Assembly (NCBI RefSeq): GCF_027595985.1
Contig: NC_073303.1
Span: 362,194,517 to 362,258,516, forward strand
Reading direction: 5' to 3'
Source of the DNA: Sorex araneus
Taxonomy: Eukaryota; Chordata; Mammalia; Eulipotyphla; Soricidae
DNA: 64,000 nucleotides
The notes beneath the pieces were generated by a model. The model saw nothing but the letters and a program-made list of their open reading frames with translations. It had not been told where the DNA came from and searched no databases. Made by a program: the position numbers and the translations under genes. Of this stretch, positions 10,746 to 22,683 are shown in pieces; position 1 is the stretch's first letter, and the number at the start of each line of letters is the position of its first letter.

Positions 10746-11880
10746 AGCGGGGCGTCCAGCCCCAGGAGAAAGGCATCCATCAAAGAACTGGGGCCTCGGC
10801 TTCCTGTCTTAAAACCACAGGGCTGCGAAGTGTCGCTGCCAAGTGTCCTCCCGACAGCTGCCTTCCCGGAGACGACTCTGGGTGTGCGTGCTCCCACCCC
10901 AGCCCAGCCACACACCGCTTGGAAACCAGCCCTGGCACTGGAAATGAGCATCTCTGATTTCCTGAGAGCCTGGGACGACGCAGGGAGAAGGTGTGTCCTT
11001 GCTCGGAGCCCCCCGACACCTGGATTGCGGCAGCCCTCCCTTCCCTGTCGCCTTGCTTCCTGCCTCACCTCAAAGACGAGGTTCAAGTCACGCTAAACGG
11101 AACCACTGATGGGGCAGTGAGGGCATGGCTGTGTCGCTCAGGTGGGGGTGAGGGAGCAGGTGGTAAGGACGAGGGTTGTGGGCTGCTGTCAAGGTCTCCT
11201 CAGAAGGTTTCTGTTGGGACCAGAGAATTCCGAGCACAGAGCTTGGAATAGCCACTGAGCATCACAGGATGTGGCCTCAAAAGAAACAAACAACACCCAA
11301 AAATAAATCAAATAAACCCAGGGTCTTTTGTTTGTTCGCTTGGCAGCGCAAGGCAGATGTTCTACCAGTACCGCACACCACTGGTCCTACTCCTCCAGAA
11401 TCTTAGTGACACACTTTGGGGAACTGGATTTTTTTTTTTTAATTTATGGGGCAGGCCCAAGCCTCTGGCAGTGCCCAAGGCTTACTCCTGGCTCTGTGCT
11501 CATAAAAGAACCAAAGAAATCAAGCGCGTAGAACACGAGGGGAGCTGAGCCTGCAAGTGTGGCTTTGGGGGTGAGCAATTCTCCAGGTGATTCCCAACAC
11601 CGAGTAAGGAGCAAACCCTCTTGAGACAGTCCGAACCATCCCCCGAAGCTAGGATCTGTTCTCTAAATTACACATGACCCACAGGTAATGTCAGAAAATC
11701 TACAGTGTCACAAGCAGGGCAAAGAGAAATTTCGGAAACCACGTTCTAAAGACAAAAACTGGGTCGGCAATTCCTCCTTTCTAAATATTTATTCAAAGAA
11801 TATAGAAGCAGGGATTGGAAAGGCTGTTTGCACACCTGCGTTCCCTGTGGCACCAACTGCGACAGAAAGCTATGGAAGCA
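10746..11880. other. intergenic DNA with SINE remnants
   Basis: GC-rich unique sequence to about 11140, then decayed SINE-like pieces at 11165-11290 (plus) and 11440-11510 (minus; CCCAAGGCTTACTCCTGGCT). No gene structure. Confidence 0.5.
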
Positions 11881-11883
11881 GGC

Positions 11884-12042
11884 TGGAGAGGCAGCACAGC
11901 AGGTAATTCACGCGCTTTGCATGCGGCCAGCTGAGGGTCAATCCCCAGCATTCCATATGGCCCCTGAGTACTGCCAGGAGTGACTCCTGGATGCAAAGCC
12001 AGGAGTTACCCCTGAGTATCACCACCAGGTGTGACCTAGAAA
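11884..12042 (+). mobile_element. SOR-type SINE whose tail became a GAAA array
   Basis: Complete copy (GGAGAGGCAGCACAGCAGG to CCACCAGGTGTGACC). Its A-rich tail runs without a break into the purine array that follows. Confidence 0.9.
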
Positions 12043-12336
<294 letters not shown>

Positions 12337-12740
12337 ACGGGAGCAACCCAAGTGCCCAATGACAAATGAGCAGCTAGCCAGAATGTGGTGTAGACACCAA
12401 CTTGCTGACAAGGATCTGACACAGCATGGACGAACTAGAGGGGATCTGCTATGCAAAAAATGTTAAAAAAGAGGAAGGCAAAGACTGGATGATAGCAATC
12501 GTGTAGGGGATAAAAAGAAAGAAAAATCAGAGAAGAGAGGAAGGCCAGTCCGAGGTCTTGGACTTGCACTAGCGATGTGAGACCCCCTTCAGGGGGTGGA
12601 GAGCTGCCAGCGCCTGGTGGATTGTGGGAGGGAGATTAGCCCTCGGTGCCAAGCATGGTGTGACCACTTTCTCTTGAAGAGATGTGACAAAGCGTCCCTG
12701 AAACATGCCCTGTTGTGAACTAACGATACCACAATAATAA
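12337..12740 (+). mobile_element. LINE-1 3' fragment
   Basis: GAGCAACCCAAGTGCCCAAT, then AGAATGTGGTGTAGACACCA, matches the typical start of mammalian L1 3' regions. It continues to about 12740 with A-rich, ORF-free sequence. Confidence 0.6.
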
Positions 12741-12744
12741 CTAA

Positions 12745-13808
12745 AGTAATGCAGAACAGAACAGCAGCGGGCTCACTGGCAGAACGTCATGGAAAGATGG
12801 TTTAGTTTGGTTTGGTTTTTCCTTGGATCAGCCCAGAAGTGCCTACAGTCATTCTGCCTGCCCAGGCCAGGACACATCTGATTCCCAAACAAGTGGTTCT
12901 GTTTGCACTTCGGACCATCCAGCAAAGAGTGCTCCCAAGAGGAAGCCCAACTGCCCTTCAAGGTCCCCTGGGTGCTGGGAGATGCAGGGCTGTGTCTGGG
13001 TTCCGTCCTCCACAACTGCAGGGGTTCTGAGCACACAGGGATTCTGGCTCATTGATTTTCCTGTGATGGTCTCATCTAAGGAGAGAGCTACTGTGACGCT
13101 CCTTCCCCCCGTGGCCGTCATCATGAACATCGCAAACAAAGCCCACCTCTCCGGAGCGCAGACCTAGGAAGAAGCTGAATTTATTGAGAAGTGGTCAGTC
13201 TGAAAAATAAAATCAGGTAAATCTCTTAACCCCTATTAACTAATGGAAGAAGGATTTTTCAGTCTGTACATAGCCATGTGATGTAGATACCTATGTGATA
13301 CAGATATATGTATGGTTTTTTATATATAATGTACTATTATATATATTTTTCTTTTTAAGAGCAAATAGTTACAACATGGAAGAGAAGCAAGGGAGAGACT
13401 CACAATCTAGATGCTTGATTGGACATCAGACATAGAAACATGAAAGGTCATGAAACATTCATTACTTGAAGCTAAACCAGCGGCCCATTTCATGAAAATT
13501 ATAGCCGTGCCTGCACTGTCCACAACAGTATCTATTTGGAATTTCAAGCTGTTATTACTACTGATAACCCTTGCATTGGGCAACGATCTAGTTTGACGAG
13601 TGGCCTGGCTAAAGTGTTGGATTGACAGTTTTCACAGATGAGGGATTCCTGCATCCATTATCTCTTACCCGTTAGAATTTCAAGCATCTCCTTCAATAGA
13701 CTCAAAGAGCATCATAATTACTCCCTGGATTTTCCTGTCCCCCACTGCAACTGTCATTCAGAACGCATATCAAGAAATGAAGGGAAATGAAAAAGATACA
13801 GATCAGCA
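12745..13808. other. intergenic unique block
   Basis: Includes a TA-rich segment at 13300-13355. The remainder is unique, with no exon features. Confidence 0.5.
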
Positions 13809-13811
13809 CTT

Positions 13812-13950
13812 GCTGGTGTGGGGAGACAGCTCAACAGTTTTGTATGTGGGAGGCCTAGGGGTGACTCCCAGCACCACACGATCTCCTGGACACTGAACGA
13901 GGAGTGATCTGAGCACTAAGCCAGGAGAAACCCAAAATCAAACAAAATAA
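13812..13950 (+). mobile_element. SINE, diverged
   Basis: GGGGAGACAGCTCAAC, GGTGACTCCCAGCACC and GAGCACTAAGCCAGGAG. Confidence 0.65.
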
Positions 13951-14067
13951 CGGTAAGCACTTGTTGAATGTATTTGCCTAACTGTTCAATATGAGAAGCT
14001 AACCCTCATTCCTATTTACAAAGGACCTGAACGCCTGTCCTAAATCCTATAGGATTACTTGTTTGGT

Positions 14068-14240
14068 TGGTGTGTGGATTTTAGGCCACACCTGAAAGGG
14101 TGCAGGGCTTACTCCTGGCTGTGCACTCAGGGATCACTTTTAGGGGTGCTCAGGGGACCATATGGGGGGCAGGGATCAAACCCGGGATCTGCCACATACA
14201 AGGCAAGCTCCCTGTCCCCTGCACTATTTCTCCAGCCCTA
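14068..14240 (-). mobile_element. SOR-type SINE
   Basis: GGCCACACCTGAAAGGGTGC, CAGGGGACCATATGGGG, ATCAAACCCGGGATCTGCC and CTATTTCTCCAGCCC. Confidence 0.85.
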
Positions 14241-14868
14241 TTGTACCTTCAAATATGCCCCTTTCTCGACACCTCTTTGGGCTTTCAAAAAATATCAGCC
14301 TTCAAATACCTGCCTTCAAATTGTAGCTATGTGTAGAAACACTGAGAATACAAATTAATTTCCAAATTATAAAAAGATGAAAATTTCACTTACTTGCTTT
14401 TCAGTATTTTATTTTGTTAGCTAAGCACTTTTTGTCCACAGGAATGTGGTATTTCTTTTCCTCTGAGGTTGGAAGGTAGGGAAAAATAAAGTAGAAATAA
14501 GGCAGCCAAGCAGGGGCTTAAAGAGCTAACTAATTCCAGTCTCCACCCCAACCCCAGATAGCAGGTAACTGCACCTTTAATCTTTTGGGATGGAAATGAT
14601 ATTTGAAGGAGTCCATTGACAATGATACTCTTCTTGTAAAGCTGACAGGAAAATAAACATTCTCTACAGAATGCCTTCCTCATAAAATTTCAGGTTCATA
14701 TACAATAACTATGAGCTAACAGGAAGATTGAGAGAGTTGCAGATTGTATTTTAGTGGTCCTTAGTACCACAACAAAAAGTCTGTGATTTCCAGCTCACCA
14801 CAACAAATATGTATGAGCCCTAGTCACTGCAACAATAAAGGGAAATGACAAAGGCAAGTTTGGTATTT
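14241..14868. other. intergenic unique block
   Basis: AT-rich, no recognised repeat or gene. Confidence 0.5.
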
Positions 14869-14874
14869 TTGTTT

Positions 14875-15104
14875 GTTTTAGGGGGCGGGTTTCCAAATGT
14901 GTGCAGGAGGCCTGGGAGCCCTATTTGTGATTCCTGATCAAACATGCCAACAGCTCCATGCAAGGGCCCTTTAAGGCCCTTGGGGACCTACAATAATATG
15001 AAGGAGGGGTGCGGGGTCGGGGTGAGGGAACCATGGGTAGCAGGAATTAAACCCTGGTTAGGTACATGAATGAGCTTTAACCACTATGTTATCTCCCATC
15101 CCGT
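14875..15104 (-). mobile_element. old SINE, probable
   Basis: GGAATTAAACCCTGGTTAGG and TATGTTATCTCCCATCCC mark the reversed head; the rest is highly diverged and partly G-rich. Confidence 0.45.
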
Positions 15105-15164
15105 ATTTTCTTTAAAGACTGTTACTTGGAATAGAAGACTAACATCTAAGAATGGCAGAGATAA

Positions 15165-15562
15165 GGTCCAGGAGGCTTGCCCCATGTCTTGGAAGCCGCC
15201 CTCACATGCTGGGGAAAAGCAGCTCTGATAGAGAAGGGAACACCAAGTAAAGGGTGTCAGGAGGACCCCCTCGGGTTGGGAGATGCGAACCAAAATTAGA
15301 CTATAGACCAATGATGGCCACTCAATACCTCTATCACAAACCACAACACCCAAAAGGAGAGAGAGAGCAAAAGGGAATGCCCTGCCACAGAGGCAGGTGG
15401 GGGAGGGAGAGGGGGTAGTGGGAGGGCTCCTGGGATCATTGGTGGTGGAGAATGGGCACCAGTGGAGGGATGGGTACTCAATCATTGTATGACTGAAACA
15501 CAAACATGAAAATTTGTAAATATGTAACTGTACCTCACAGTGATTCAGTAATTAAATAAATT
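15165..15562 (+). mobile_element. shrew LINE-1-like 3' end, longer copy
   Basis: Starts near CCAGGAGGCTTGCC..GGAAGCCGCCC and includes an internal (GA) tract with GAGAGAGCAAAAGGG, GAATGGGCACCAGTGGAGGG and CAGTGATTCAGTAATTAAAT. One of the longest copies here, and a useful reference for the shorter ones. Confidence 0.72.
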
Positions 15563-15584
15563 AATTAAGACTGTTACTTTTTTT

Positions 15585-15972
15585 ATTAGAGTGATTACTG
15601 ATTCTCATACAGTTCAACTTACAAGTAGAAATCAGCATTCACACATCCGAGTCAAACTAAAGGGTTCACTATGGGGAAGGAACGGTGAACCTGGAGGGCA
15701 TTGTGCCAAATGAAAGGAGTCAGATTGAGAAATAAAGCATCTCATGATTTCACTTACTTGTGAGGGGTAAAGAAGTAAACAAATCAAAGAAATACAAAGC
15801 CAGACCACAAGAATGAAAGAGTAAGTTACTAACAGGGAGGGAGGAAGTGGAGAGGAAAAATTGATCCGAGGGTCAAGCATACGGTGCTGGATAGAAATGA
15901 GACTTCTGGTGAGAGTAATGGGATACCCACAGATGGTGAGATATCTGTACGGTGAAGACCAATAGAATGTTA
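15585..15972 (+). mobile_element. LINE-1 3' region fragment
   Basis: AATGAAAGGAGTCAGATTGA, CATGATTTCACTTACTTGTG and AGGGTCAAGCATACGG follow the layout of an L1 3' region (..GTCAGA..ATGATTTCACT..). The first 65 bp recur at 16803-16870. Confidence 0.6.
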
Positions 15973-15977
15973 GGCTT

Positions 15978-16096
15978 GGAAACTACTCCTGTCTCTGTGC
16001 TCAGTTCACTTCCACGGTGCTGGGGGACATGCAGTTCTGGGGATCCAACCAGGATCGGCTACAAGCTCCTTCACTCTGGTACTATTTCCTGAGCCC
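15978..16096 (-). mobile_element. SINE fragment
   Basis: CTCCTGTCTCTGTGCTCAG, GGTGCTGGGGGACATG and TACTATTTCCTGAGCCC. Confidence 0.6.
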
Positions 16097-16654
16097 AAGC
16101 CCAAACTCGGTCCCCCAAACCACATCTTCCCCCCTTCTTCCCTGCACCCCCAGGGGAGAGCCTTGATGGTCCCTAGCAGCTGGGCCTGAACAACACCACC
16201 CTGCAGTGCTGCTTTCCTGGCCCGAGACGGAGCCCTCAGACAATACCACCAGGTTAAGGACTGTGGGGGTAAGCCCAGGGTTCGGCACTGCCAGGGGAGA
16301 TGCTATGGGAAGAAAAGGAAACAGAAGTTATGGGTAGAGAAGGGAGGGTGGGGAAGGGAAGGTTAAAGAATTCAGTCCAGTTTTTAAAAAACAAAGAAAT
16401 GCATACCTGCAGATATGCATGTGAATCTAAGGGAAGGTAGAGAGCATTCACCTTGAAGATTGCCCACATGTCAGGCATGTAGTGCAGAGTTCCTGTCACG
16501 GTCACATTTCTTCCGAGGGACATTCTGGGTGAGAATGTCAGTTCGCCAGACTGTGAAGATGTCTGTCACATGCAGACATGATGGTGTGGAATCCCGGAGA
16601 GCTAGTGGGGCATTGTAGTTGGCACCCTCAGACCAGACTCTCTGCAAGCGAATC

Positions 16655-16800
16655 CCCCTGGCTCGACTATCTGCTGACTTGAGATACTTCATCTTCACAG
16701 GCCTCAGTTTCCTCATCTGTAATTATTTCCTTTCTCACAATGTCCCTGAAAGGGTCAACAAGTTCCTAGTTGTGGAGCACTTCAAGCAGTGTCTAAGACA
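16655..16800 (+). mobile_element. MIR (ancient mammalian SINE)
   Basis: Contains the MIR core CCTCAGTTTCCTCATCTGTA, then GAGCACTTCAAGCAGTGTCT, as in the MIR consensus. Confidence 0.75.
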
Positions 16801-16802
16801 TT

Positions 16803-16870
16803 GATTTTCATACAGTTCAACTTACAAGTAGAAATGAGTATTTATACATTTGAGTCAAACTAAAGAGTTC
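16803..16870 (+). repeat. second copy of a 65-bp LINE-related segment
   Basis: TTTTCATACAGTTCAACTTA and the following about 45 bp match 15600-15665 with around eight differences. Confidence 0.8.
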
Positions 16871-16897
16871 CTTAATTCTTTATATGTTTATGTTGGA

Positions 16898-17144
16898 TAG
16901 CACTGTATCACTGTCGTTCTGTTGTTCATCGATTTGCCCGAGCGGGCACCAGTAACGTCTCCATTGTGAGACTTGTTACTGTTTTTGGCATATCGAATAT
17001 GCCACAGGGAGCTTGTCAGGCTCTGTTATGTGAGCGGGATACTCTCAGTAGCTTGCCAGGCTCTTCGAGAGGGATGGAGGAATCGAACCCAGGTCAGCTG
17101 CATGCAAGGCAAACGCCATAAATGCTGTGCTATTGCTCCAGCCC
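16898..17144 (-). mobile_element. long-variant tRNA SINE
   Basis: Tail CACTGTATCACTGTCG, body GAGCGGGCACCAGTAACGTC and reversed head GAATCGAACCCAGGTCAGC to GCTATTGCTCCAGCCC; complete. Confidence 0.94.
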
Positions 17145-17179
17145 ATGTATGTTGAATACAGGAAGAAAATCTAGAGTCC

Positions 17180-17370
17180 TTATGGGTTGAAGAGAAATAC
17201 TGAGGAGGAGAGGGGATGGGAGGAGAGAGAAGGAAGTTAAGGAGAGGGGAAAGGAGAAAGGATGGGAGAGGAGGGAAGGAAAAGGGGAGTGGGGAGGGGA
17301 GGGAGAAAAAAGGGAAGAAGAGGGGGAGAAGAAAGGAAGGAAGGAAAAGGGAGGTGAGGGAAAGGAAGGC
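17180..17370. repeat. polypurine G/A-rich tract
   Basis: About 190 bp of almost pure G and A without a strict period. Confidence 0.9.
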
Positions 17371-17399
17371 TATTCCTTTGCACTTAGGTGGCAGATGTT

Positions 17400-18650
17400 A
17401 AAAAGAAATGAAGAAAAACTGTTACCAAGAATTCTACTGGGTCTTAGTTTGGAAATACTCAATTCTTTGAAATGTTAAACTATTACGGGACTTTATGAGG
17501 GTCCAAATGAGTAGGCAAGAACTACAAACCTTTTCATATTTGTGTGGTAAGAGGCAAAGACGTCATAAGCAAGTGCGCACAAGCATGAATGATGTGGATG
17601 CAAGTATTTTGAAAACCTGTGGTTGTCCGTTGTGAAAAACACTGGTCAGATTTGGCCAGAGAACAGAGATGGTCTCTTCCTGTACAATGCTTACGCTGCT
17701 GCTGTATATAATTAACAGGTGGGGGCGGGGCGGGGGTGCTGCCAACAGGCCCGGGAGAGTGGCCATGAATGCTGACACCAAAGGTTGGTTTCAGGAAATA
17801 ATAAGGCCAGTTTTGTGAGTCAGCCTTGGTTGTGAAACCAGTATAAGAGCAGTTAAGAGATGGACCTAACAATAAATTCTGCTGGGCAGATTGTCAAATT
17901 AACACAAACCCAGGTAACTATCCACTGAGCCATCACATGCCATTGGTTGTAGGTGGGACCCAGTCTCTTGGGTCCTAGCCAGAATCCAGCTCCTACTGGG
18001 AAGGCTATTAACGCTGGGCCAGGCTATTTATTAAGATTCCACCTGAATTATCTAGGATTGTGATTCATTGTGGTCTAGAAATTTACTCACAATGGGGTGT
18101 CTGTGTGTGTGTGTGTATGGAAAATCCCAAGACAACTTCCTCCTGTGATAGATTCCCTGCACAAAGAAACCAAAAGTTACTTCCTCCATCACATCAACCT
18201 CTTCCATTCCGAATCTCTGCTACGTGACGCAGAAAGTACCCAGCCAGCCATGGCCCCATTTTTGTAGAATGAACAGAAGTACTGACAGCCGGAAGTTGGG
18301 AGTGAGCAATCATTGGAGACTCCATATTGTGTTCCACATCCGTACTTCTTGTAACCTCCCACTCCCTGTTGGCCTCTGCAAAGGGATGTTCCTATAAACT
18401 GTGGAACTTAGGCGCCAACTTAGGTGGACAAGAGAAAAAGAACACACAAGAGTTATGCAGCCAGGATGGCCTCCCACAGACCACTGAAGTCAGCCCTCGA
18501 ACAACAATGCTAAACTGTACGAAGAACAGGTCTGTTCCCATGTCCTATGATTTCATCAATCCACTGTTATGACTGCACCTCGTCTTCCCCAAACACTCCC
18601 CACCACACAAGCCACTGTGCGTGAACTTCAGGCCACAATGACTCCAAACC
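17400..18650. other. intergenic block, possible old LTR
   Basis: Mostly unique. The segment at about 18170-18460 has LTR-like texture (GACTCCATATTGTG, GTAACCTCCC, TTCCTATAAACTGTGG), but I could not find TG..CA ends or a partner LTR. Confidence 0.3.
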
Positions 18651-18679
18651 CACGATGCTCCTCTGGGTTTTGCTGGTGA

Positions 18680-18768
18680 TGTTTTTGTTGTCTGAAGGGC
18701 TGGGAATCGAACCCAGGGCCCGACACACGCAAGGCAAGCGCTCTCCCAAGTAACTCCATCCCCAGTTC
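18680..18768 (-). mobile_element. tRNA-Ala-like (ID-type) SINE
   Basis: In sense: CTGGGGATGGAGTTACTTGG, GAGAGCGCTTGCCTTGCGTG, GGGCCCTGGGTTCGATTCCC, then an A-rich tail. This resembles tRNA-Ala, as in rodent ID elements, and lacks the roughly 100-bp SOR body. An actual tRNA gene is unlikely because the acceptor stem is not formed. Confidence 0.65.
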
Positions 18769-18779
18769 ACTCTCTTCTG

Positions 18780-19585
18780 GGTTTTGATTCACTACCTCTG
18801 AGCCCCAGCCTGAGAGTCTTGAGGGAACAGGTCCACTAACTTGACAGATGAGTTGCCCCTGAAAAAAAATAATCTGTTTCTCCTTGTACCCACTTTAATC
18901 TTGGGTGGTTTTTCCAGTTTTGTCTCTTAGAACAAATTTGCATGCTGCAATGTTAATGGAGGAGAGCAAAGATGAAGGGGGGAGAAATCACAGATTTCTT
19001 GAGTAAACCTGGCCAGAATTCAGTATTGAAAAGGAATCTGGACAAAATTCCGAGCACAGTGAAATCAACTTTTTCTAACGAGTTCTTTTCGAAACTCGGG
19101 GCTGTCTTCCTGACGCGTCTCTCGCCGAACTACATTTCACTGTAAGTGTTCCGTGGACAGTGATGAATGAGCCGGCCGTGCTCATCTTAAATTTTCTTGA
19201 ATAAAAACAATTCGGAAACTAGCTTGCCTCCATTCTTTATATTATTTTTAGAAAGAATGTAGCATTCAGGAAATATATTCAGTTGATGACTTATTCCCCA
19301 GAATACAGAAAGTTTCCCATTTACCCTGCCTGGGTCATTACCTCAGCGGGCCCAGCTGAACCTGAGCTATCTCGACAGCCAGTAAAAAATGAAGGTAATG
19401 AGGCTGCCTCTCCGACCAAAGGCAAGGAGAGTGAAGCATTAAAGAAGTAAAGCCTGCCACTGACAACCAGATGCGAACTGCTGAGGAAGCAAGATTTCCT
19501 AAACTCTCTGCATTTGGCTTCTCTCCCTGGGACAAACCGTCTTTTCCCTTGAACTTGGACACAAACTATTCCTTAGGGGACTTGT
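18780..19585. other. unique block, candidate conserved non-coding DNA
   Basis: About 800 bp free of recognisable repeats. The interval at 19100-19290 has stretches such as TAAATTTTCTTGAATAAAAA that look like constrained non-coding sequence. No coding features. Confidence 0.35.
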
Positions 19586-19589
19586 TATT

Positions 19590-19640
19590 TGAGGGGCTGG
19601 GAATCAAACCCAGGGCCTGACACAAGCAAAGCAAATGGGT
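19590..19640 (-). mobile_element. tRNA-Ala-like SINE fragment
   Basis: GAGGGGCTGGGAATCAAACC..CAGGGCCTGACACAAGCAAAG closely parallels 18695-18745. Confidence 0.55.
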
Positions 19641-19654
19641 TGGATTTTGTTATT

Positions 19655-19760
19655 GTTGTTCTTTGCTTTTTTGTTTTTGGTTTTTTGGGTTTTGGTTTGT
19701 TTTTTGTTTTTGTTTGTTTGTTTGTTTGTTTTTTGGTTTTTTTTTTTGGTTTTTTGCCAG
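19655..19760. repeat. T/G low-complexity tract
   Basis: TTTG- and TTTTTG-rich run, the expanded tail of the minus-strand SINE that follows. Confidence 0.9.
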
Positions 19761-19882
19761 CCTGTCAGTGTTCAGAGCTTACCAGTGGCTCTGCACTCAG
19801 GACCAGGGGACCAGAGGGGGTGTTGGGGAACAGACTTGGCCAAGGCAAGTGCTTTCCCCACTGTACTACCTCTCTGCCCACA
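19761..19882 (-). mobile_element. SINE, diverged
   Basis: TCAGTGTTCAGAGCTTACC, GCAAGTGCTTTCCCCACTGT and CTACCTCTCTGCCC. Confidence 0.7.
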
Positions 19883-19961
19883 CCCCCACACATATACCCC
19901 CAACCTTACTTTTTTTTTTAATTCCCAGTTAAAAAAAAAAAAAGAAAAAATATATATCTCC

Positions 19962-20116
19962 AGGGGTTGGGGTGATAATACAGTGGGTGAGAGGCTTGCC
20001 TTGCACATGGGCAGCCCAGGTTCAGTCCTCAGCATCACATATGGGGCCCCCTGACACCTGCCAGAAGCGATTCCTGAGCACCGCCAGGTGTGGTCCCCAA
20101 GCAAGCAAGCAAAAAA
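19962..20116 (+). mobile_element. SOR-type SINE
   Basis: CAGGGGTTGGGGTGATAATACAG through GCCAGGTGTGGTCCCCAAGC. Confidence 0.85.
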
Positions 20117-20543
20117 ATCCATTTTGCTGTTCCGAGTTGTTTTCTCATCTCTTTCCATTCTTTCCTCTTACCTAGTTCTCTCAAGTTCCTGGTTTCATAT
20201 TTGTAGGAGGCCCTGTTTACCCCTCGCAGTTCTGGGGGGTCTGACCGGGAAGTCTCCCGGAAGGTCATTCTTCCCTTATCACCATTCATTCCTCTCTAGA
20301 GTGCTGGGGTGCGTCCGCATGCTGTTCGCTCGGGAAAATCCTCACCGAACCCCTATGGGTGTAGACTCCCATGGGCTCTGGCCACAGGCTGCTTGTAGAC
20401 AGTCTCTCCCTGGCTCTGATCCCCACAACAGTGTGGCGGTGCGGCCCTGGGGGTGGTCCCCAGAACTGTTTCCAATTTACTAAGTTGGTATCATGGCACC
20501 ACTCTAGTCTGATGAATGTGAGTTTCGCTGACCATTATCTATT

Positions 20544-20716
20544 TTTTTGGGGGGGGGTGGTCACACCCAGTGATGCACAGGGGTTACTCCCGGCCCTGCA
20601 CTCAGGAATTACTCCTGGTGGTGCTCAGGGGACCATATGGGATGATGGGAATCAAACCCAGGTCGGCTGCATGCAAAGCAAATGCCCTACCCGATGTGCT
20701 ATCCCTCCAGTCCCCA
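20544..20716 (-). mobile_element. SOR-type SINE with 13-bp target duplication
   Basis: Full copy between direct repeats ACCATTATCTATT at 20531-20543 and 20717-20729. Confidence 0.95.
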
Positions 20717-20729
20717 ACCATTATCTATT

Positions 20730-21640
20730 CTACCCTGAGGAGTCTGCTGGAAGCCCTCCAGTCAATGAGAAGTGAAAATACACCTTTGTCATGGAAATAA
20801 AAATGTATCCTAACAAGAAGCAAAGTAACACATCCTGGAAGTGTTGGCCTCTGTCCCTTCTTCCCTCTGTGCCCACAGAGCCCCGTGGCAGGAAGGCTGA
20901 GCCTCTGTGAAGTTGATCTCCCCTCTCAAAGGCATTTTCATAGTGGGATCCCAAGGATGATCCTGGGCTTTGGCCCCTTTTCTTTCCTCCATCTTCCCTT
21001 TTGTATCTTCACAGACTGTTCTCAATGGAGTTGCATCATCGGGAAGTCTATCCATCACAGAACCAAACTGAGAGTTGCTGACTTAGTTCACCAGTCCTGA
21101 ACTCTCATTTTCTATCATTTAAGTCCTCTTCAAGCATGAGATTAAAGAACGGTCACCCAAACCATCCACCTAGAACACAGGAATCAGTCTGCCAGCAAGG
21201 AAGGAAAATGAAGACTGAAACATACACAGTAGGATGTATCTAGGACATAAATTACACATTTGAGTGCCACTGACCAAGGTAGAAAGCTGCCTCTTCACAG
21301 AGGTTCCAGAAGGTTCGGCATTGGTAAATGGGTAAAACAGCATCCCCGGCATCCACATGAGCCAGCTCTGTCTTGTGGGTCGATGGTGTGGCAGGCATTG
21401 CGGGCAGAAAAGACTTTCCCCCACATTTGTTTCATGCTAGGACGACCAAAGGCATTCTGATCGCATAAGGTATAAATAGCTGAGGAAAAGGCCATTTGAA
21501 ATACTTGAAAGGGAAAATGCTAAAAAGAATATCAGGATTAATTAGGTTATGATTCCCTAAGAAGATCCTCAGAATTAAACTGCAGTGTGTTCTGTTCCTC
21601 TTTAGCACCACAAACACTGTGATGAAGAAGCAGATGGCAT
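20730..21640. other. intergenic unique block
   Basis: No repeat or gene recognised; ordinary composition. Confidence 0.5.
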
Positions 21641-21643
21641 GAT

Positions 21644-21680
21644 TTATATATATATGTATATATATACATATATATATATT
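21644..21680. repeat. (TA)n-rich microsatellite
   Basis: TATATA with ATGTATA and ATACATA interruptions; self-complementary. Confidence 0.93.
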
Positions 21681-21784
21681 GGGTTAGGCTAAAGGACAAA
21701 GACGATATCTAGACAGGGTTAAATTCAAAGAATATTCTGCATGTTCTTTTACTTCCTTTCTTTTTTCTGCCTTCCTTCCTTCGT

Positions 21785-21982
21785 TTTTCTCTTTTTTTTT
21801 TTTTGTTTTTTTTGTTTGTTTTTGTTTTAAGGCCACATGCAGGAGTGCTCAGGGCTTACTCTTGGCGCTGTGCTCAGGGACCACTCCTGATAGGGTTTGG
21901 GGGACCGCACGTGGTGCCAGGGATCCAGACTGACTACACGCAAGGCAAGTGCCTGCCCTGCTGTGCTATCTCTCCAGCCCCA
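21785..21982 (-). mobile_element. SOR-type SINE with T-rich tail
   Basis: Poly(T)/GTTT tail, AAGGCCACATGCAGGAGTGC, GGGATCCAGACTG, and CTATCTCTCCAGCCCC. Confidence 0.85.
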
Positions 21983-21989
21983 GAATAGT

Positions 21990-22470
21990 CTATTATTGTA
22001 TCTCATCCTGAGCAGATATTAGAGTGCATAAATACAATTCTCTGAAGTGAATACAATGAGCAAATGTGCACTTTATAGAAGGCTTACTGCATTTTCTTCG
22101 ATAATCCTAACAATGTGTTTTCACCTCAGATACGCTCTTCTCGTAGAAAAATGGCAAGACTGTGTCACTGGGTTGGTTAGCTGTCCTTGTTATCAGATTC
22201 ATAAGATTAATCACAAGAAACCTCTAATCTAATATAGATAAGAGGATTTTTTTAATGCTTAAGATAATAAGTGAAAGTTAGTAAAGACCTATGGTTTTGT
22301 AATTGTTGTAATAACTAAGTACCATTGCTAAGGTTTCATGGAAAGCTTTACTTTTTCTCTCCAGGAGGTAAAATGTTTTCAAGATTACTCAGTCTGCATC
22401 TTCATTGTTCATTCTTACACCACTTATTTGCTCCAGATTAAGAAAAAAAGATAGTAACTAAGGTCTTTTT
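21990..22470. other. intergenic unique block
   Basis: AT-rich; no feature recognised. Confidence 0.5.
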
Positions 22471-22475
22471 GGAAG

Positions 22476-22624
22476 GAAGGGGGGAGGTTCACACCCAGGA
22501 AAAAGTGCTCAGAGGTTACTCCTTTTTCTGTACTCAGGAATTACTCCTGGCAGTGCTCATCCCATATGAGATGCCAGGGATCAAAGGCAAACTCTCTACC
22601 CACTATACTGTTGCTTCGGCCCCC
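22476..22624 (-). mobile_element. SOR-type SINE with internal deletion
   Basis: GTTCACACCCAGGAAAAAGT..GGAATTACTCCTGGCAGTGC and ATCAAAGGCAAACTCTC; the B-box stretch is deleted. Confidence 0.82.
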
Positions 22625-22683
22625 TAAGGTCATAATTATCTGATATAATCTGTTAGGAAAGAGCAACAGATAATAATAAAGTT

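Noticed and set aside
18170..18460. Possible endogenous retroviral LTR
   Set aside because: TATA-like and T/C-rich words only; no terminal TG..CA, primer-binding site, partner LTR or internal retroviral genes.
18690..18765. Functional tRNA gene
   Set aside because: The A and B box resemblance is SINE-derived; the acceptor stem does not pair and an A-rich tail follows.
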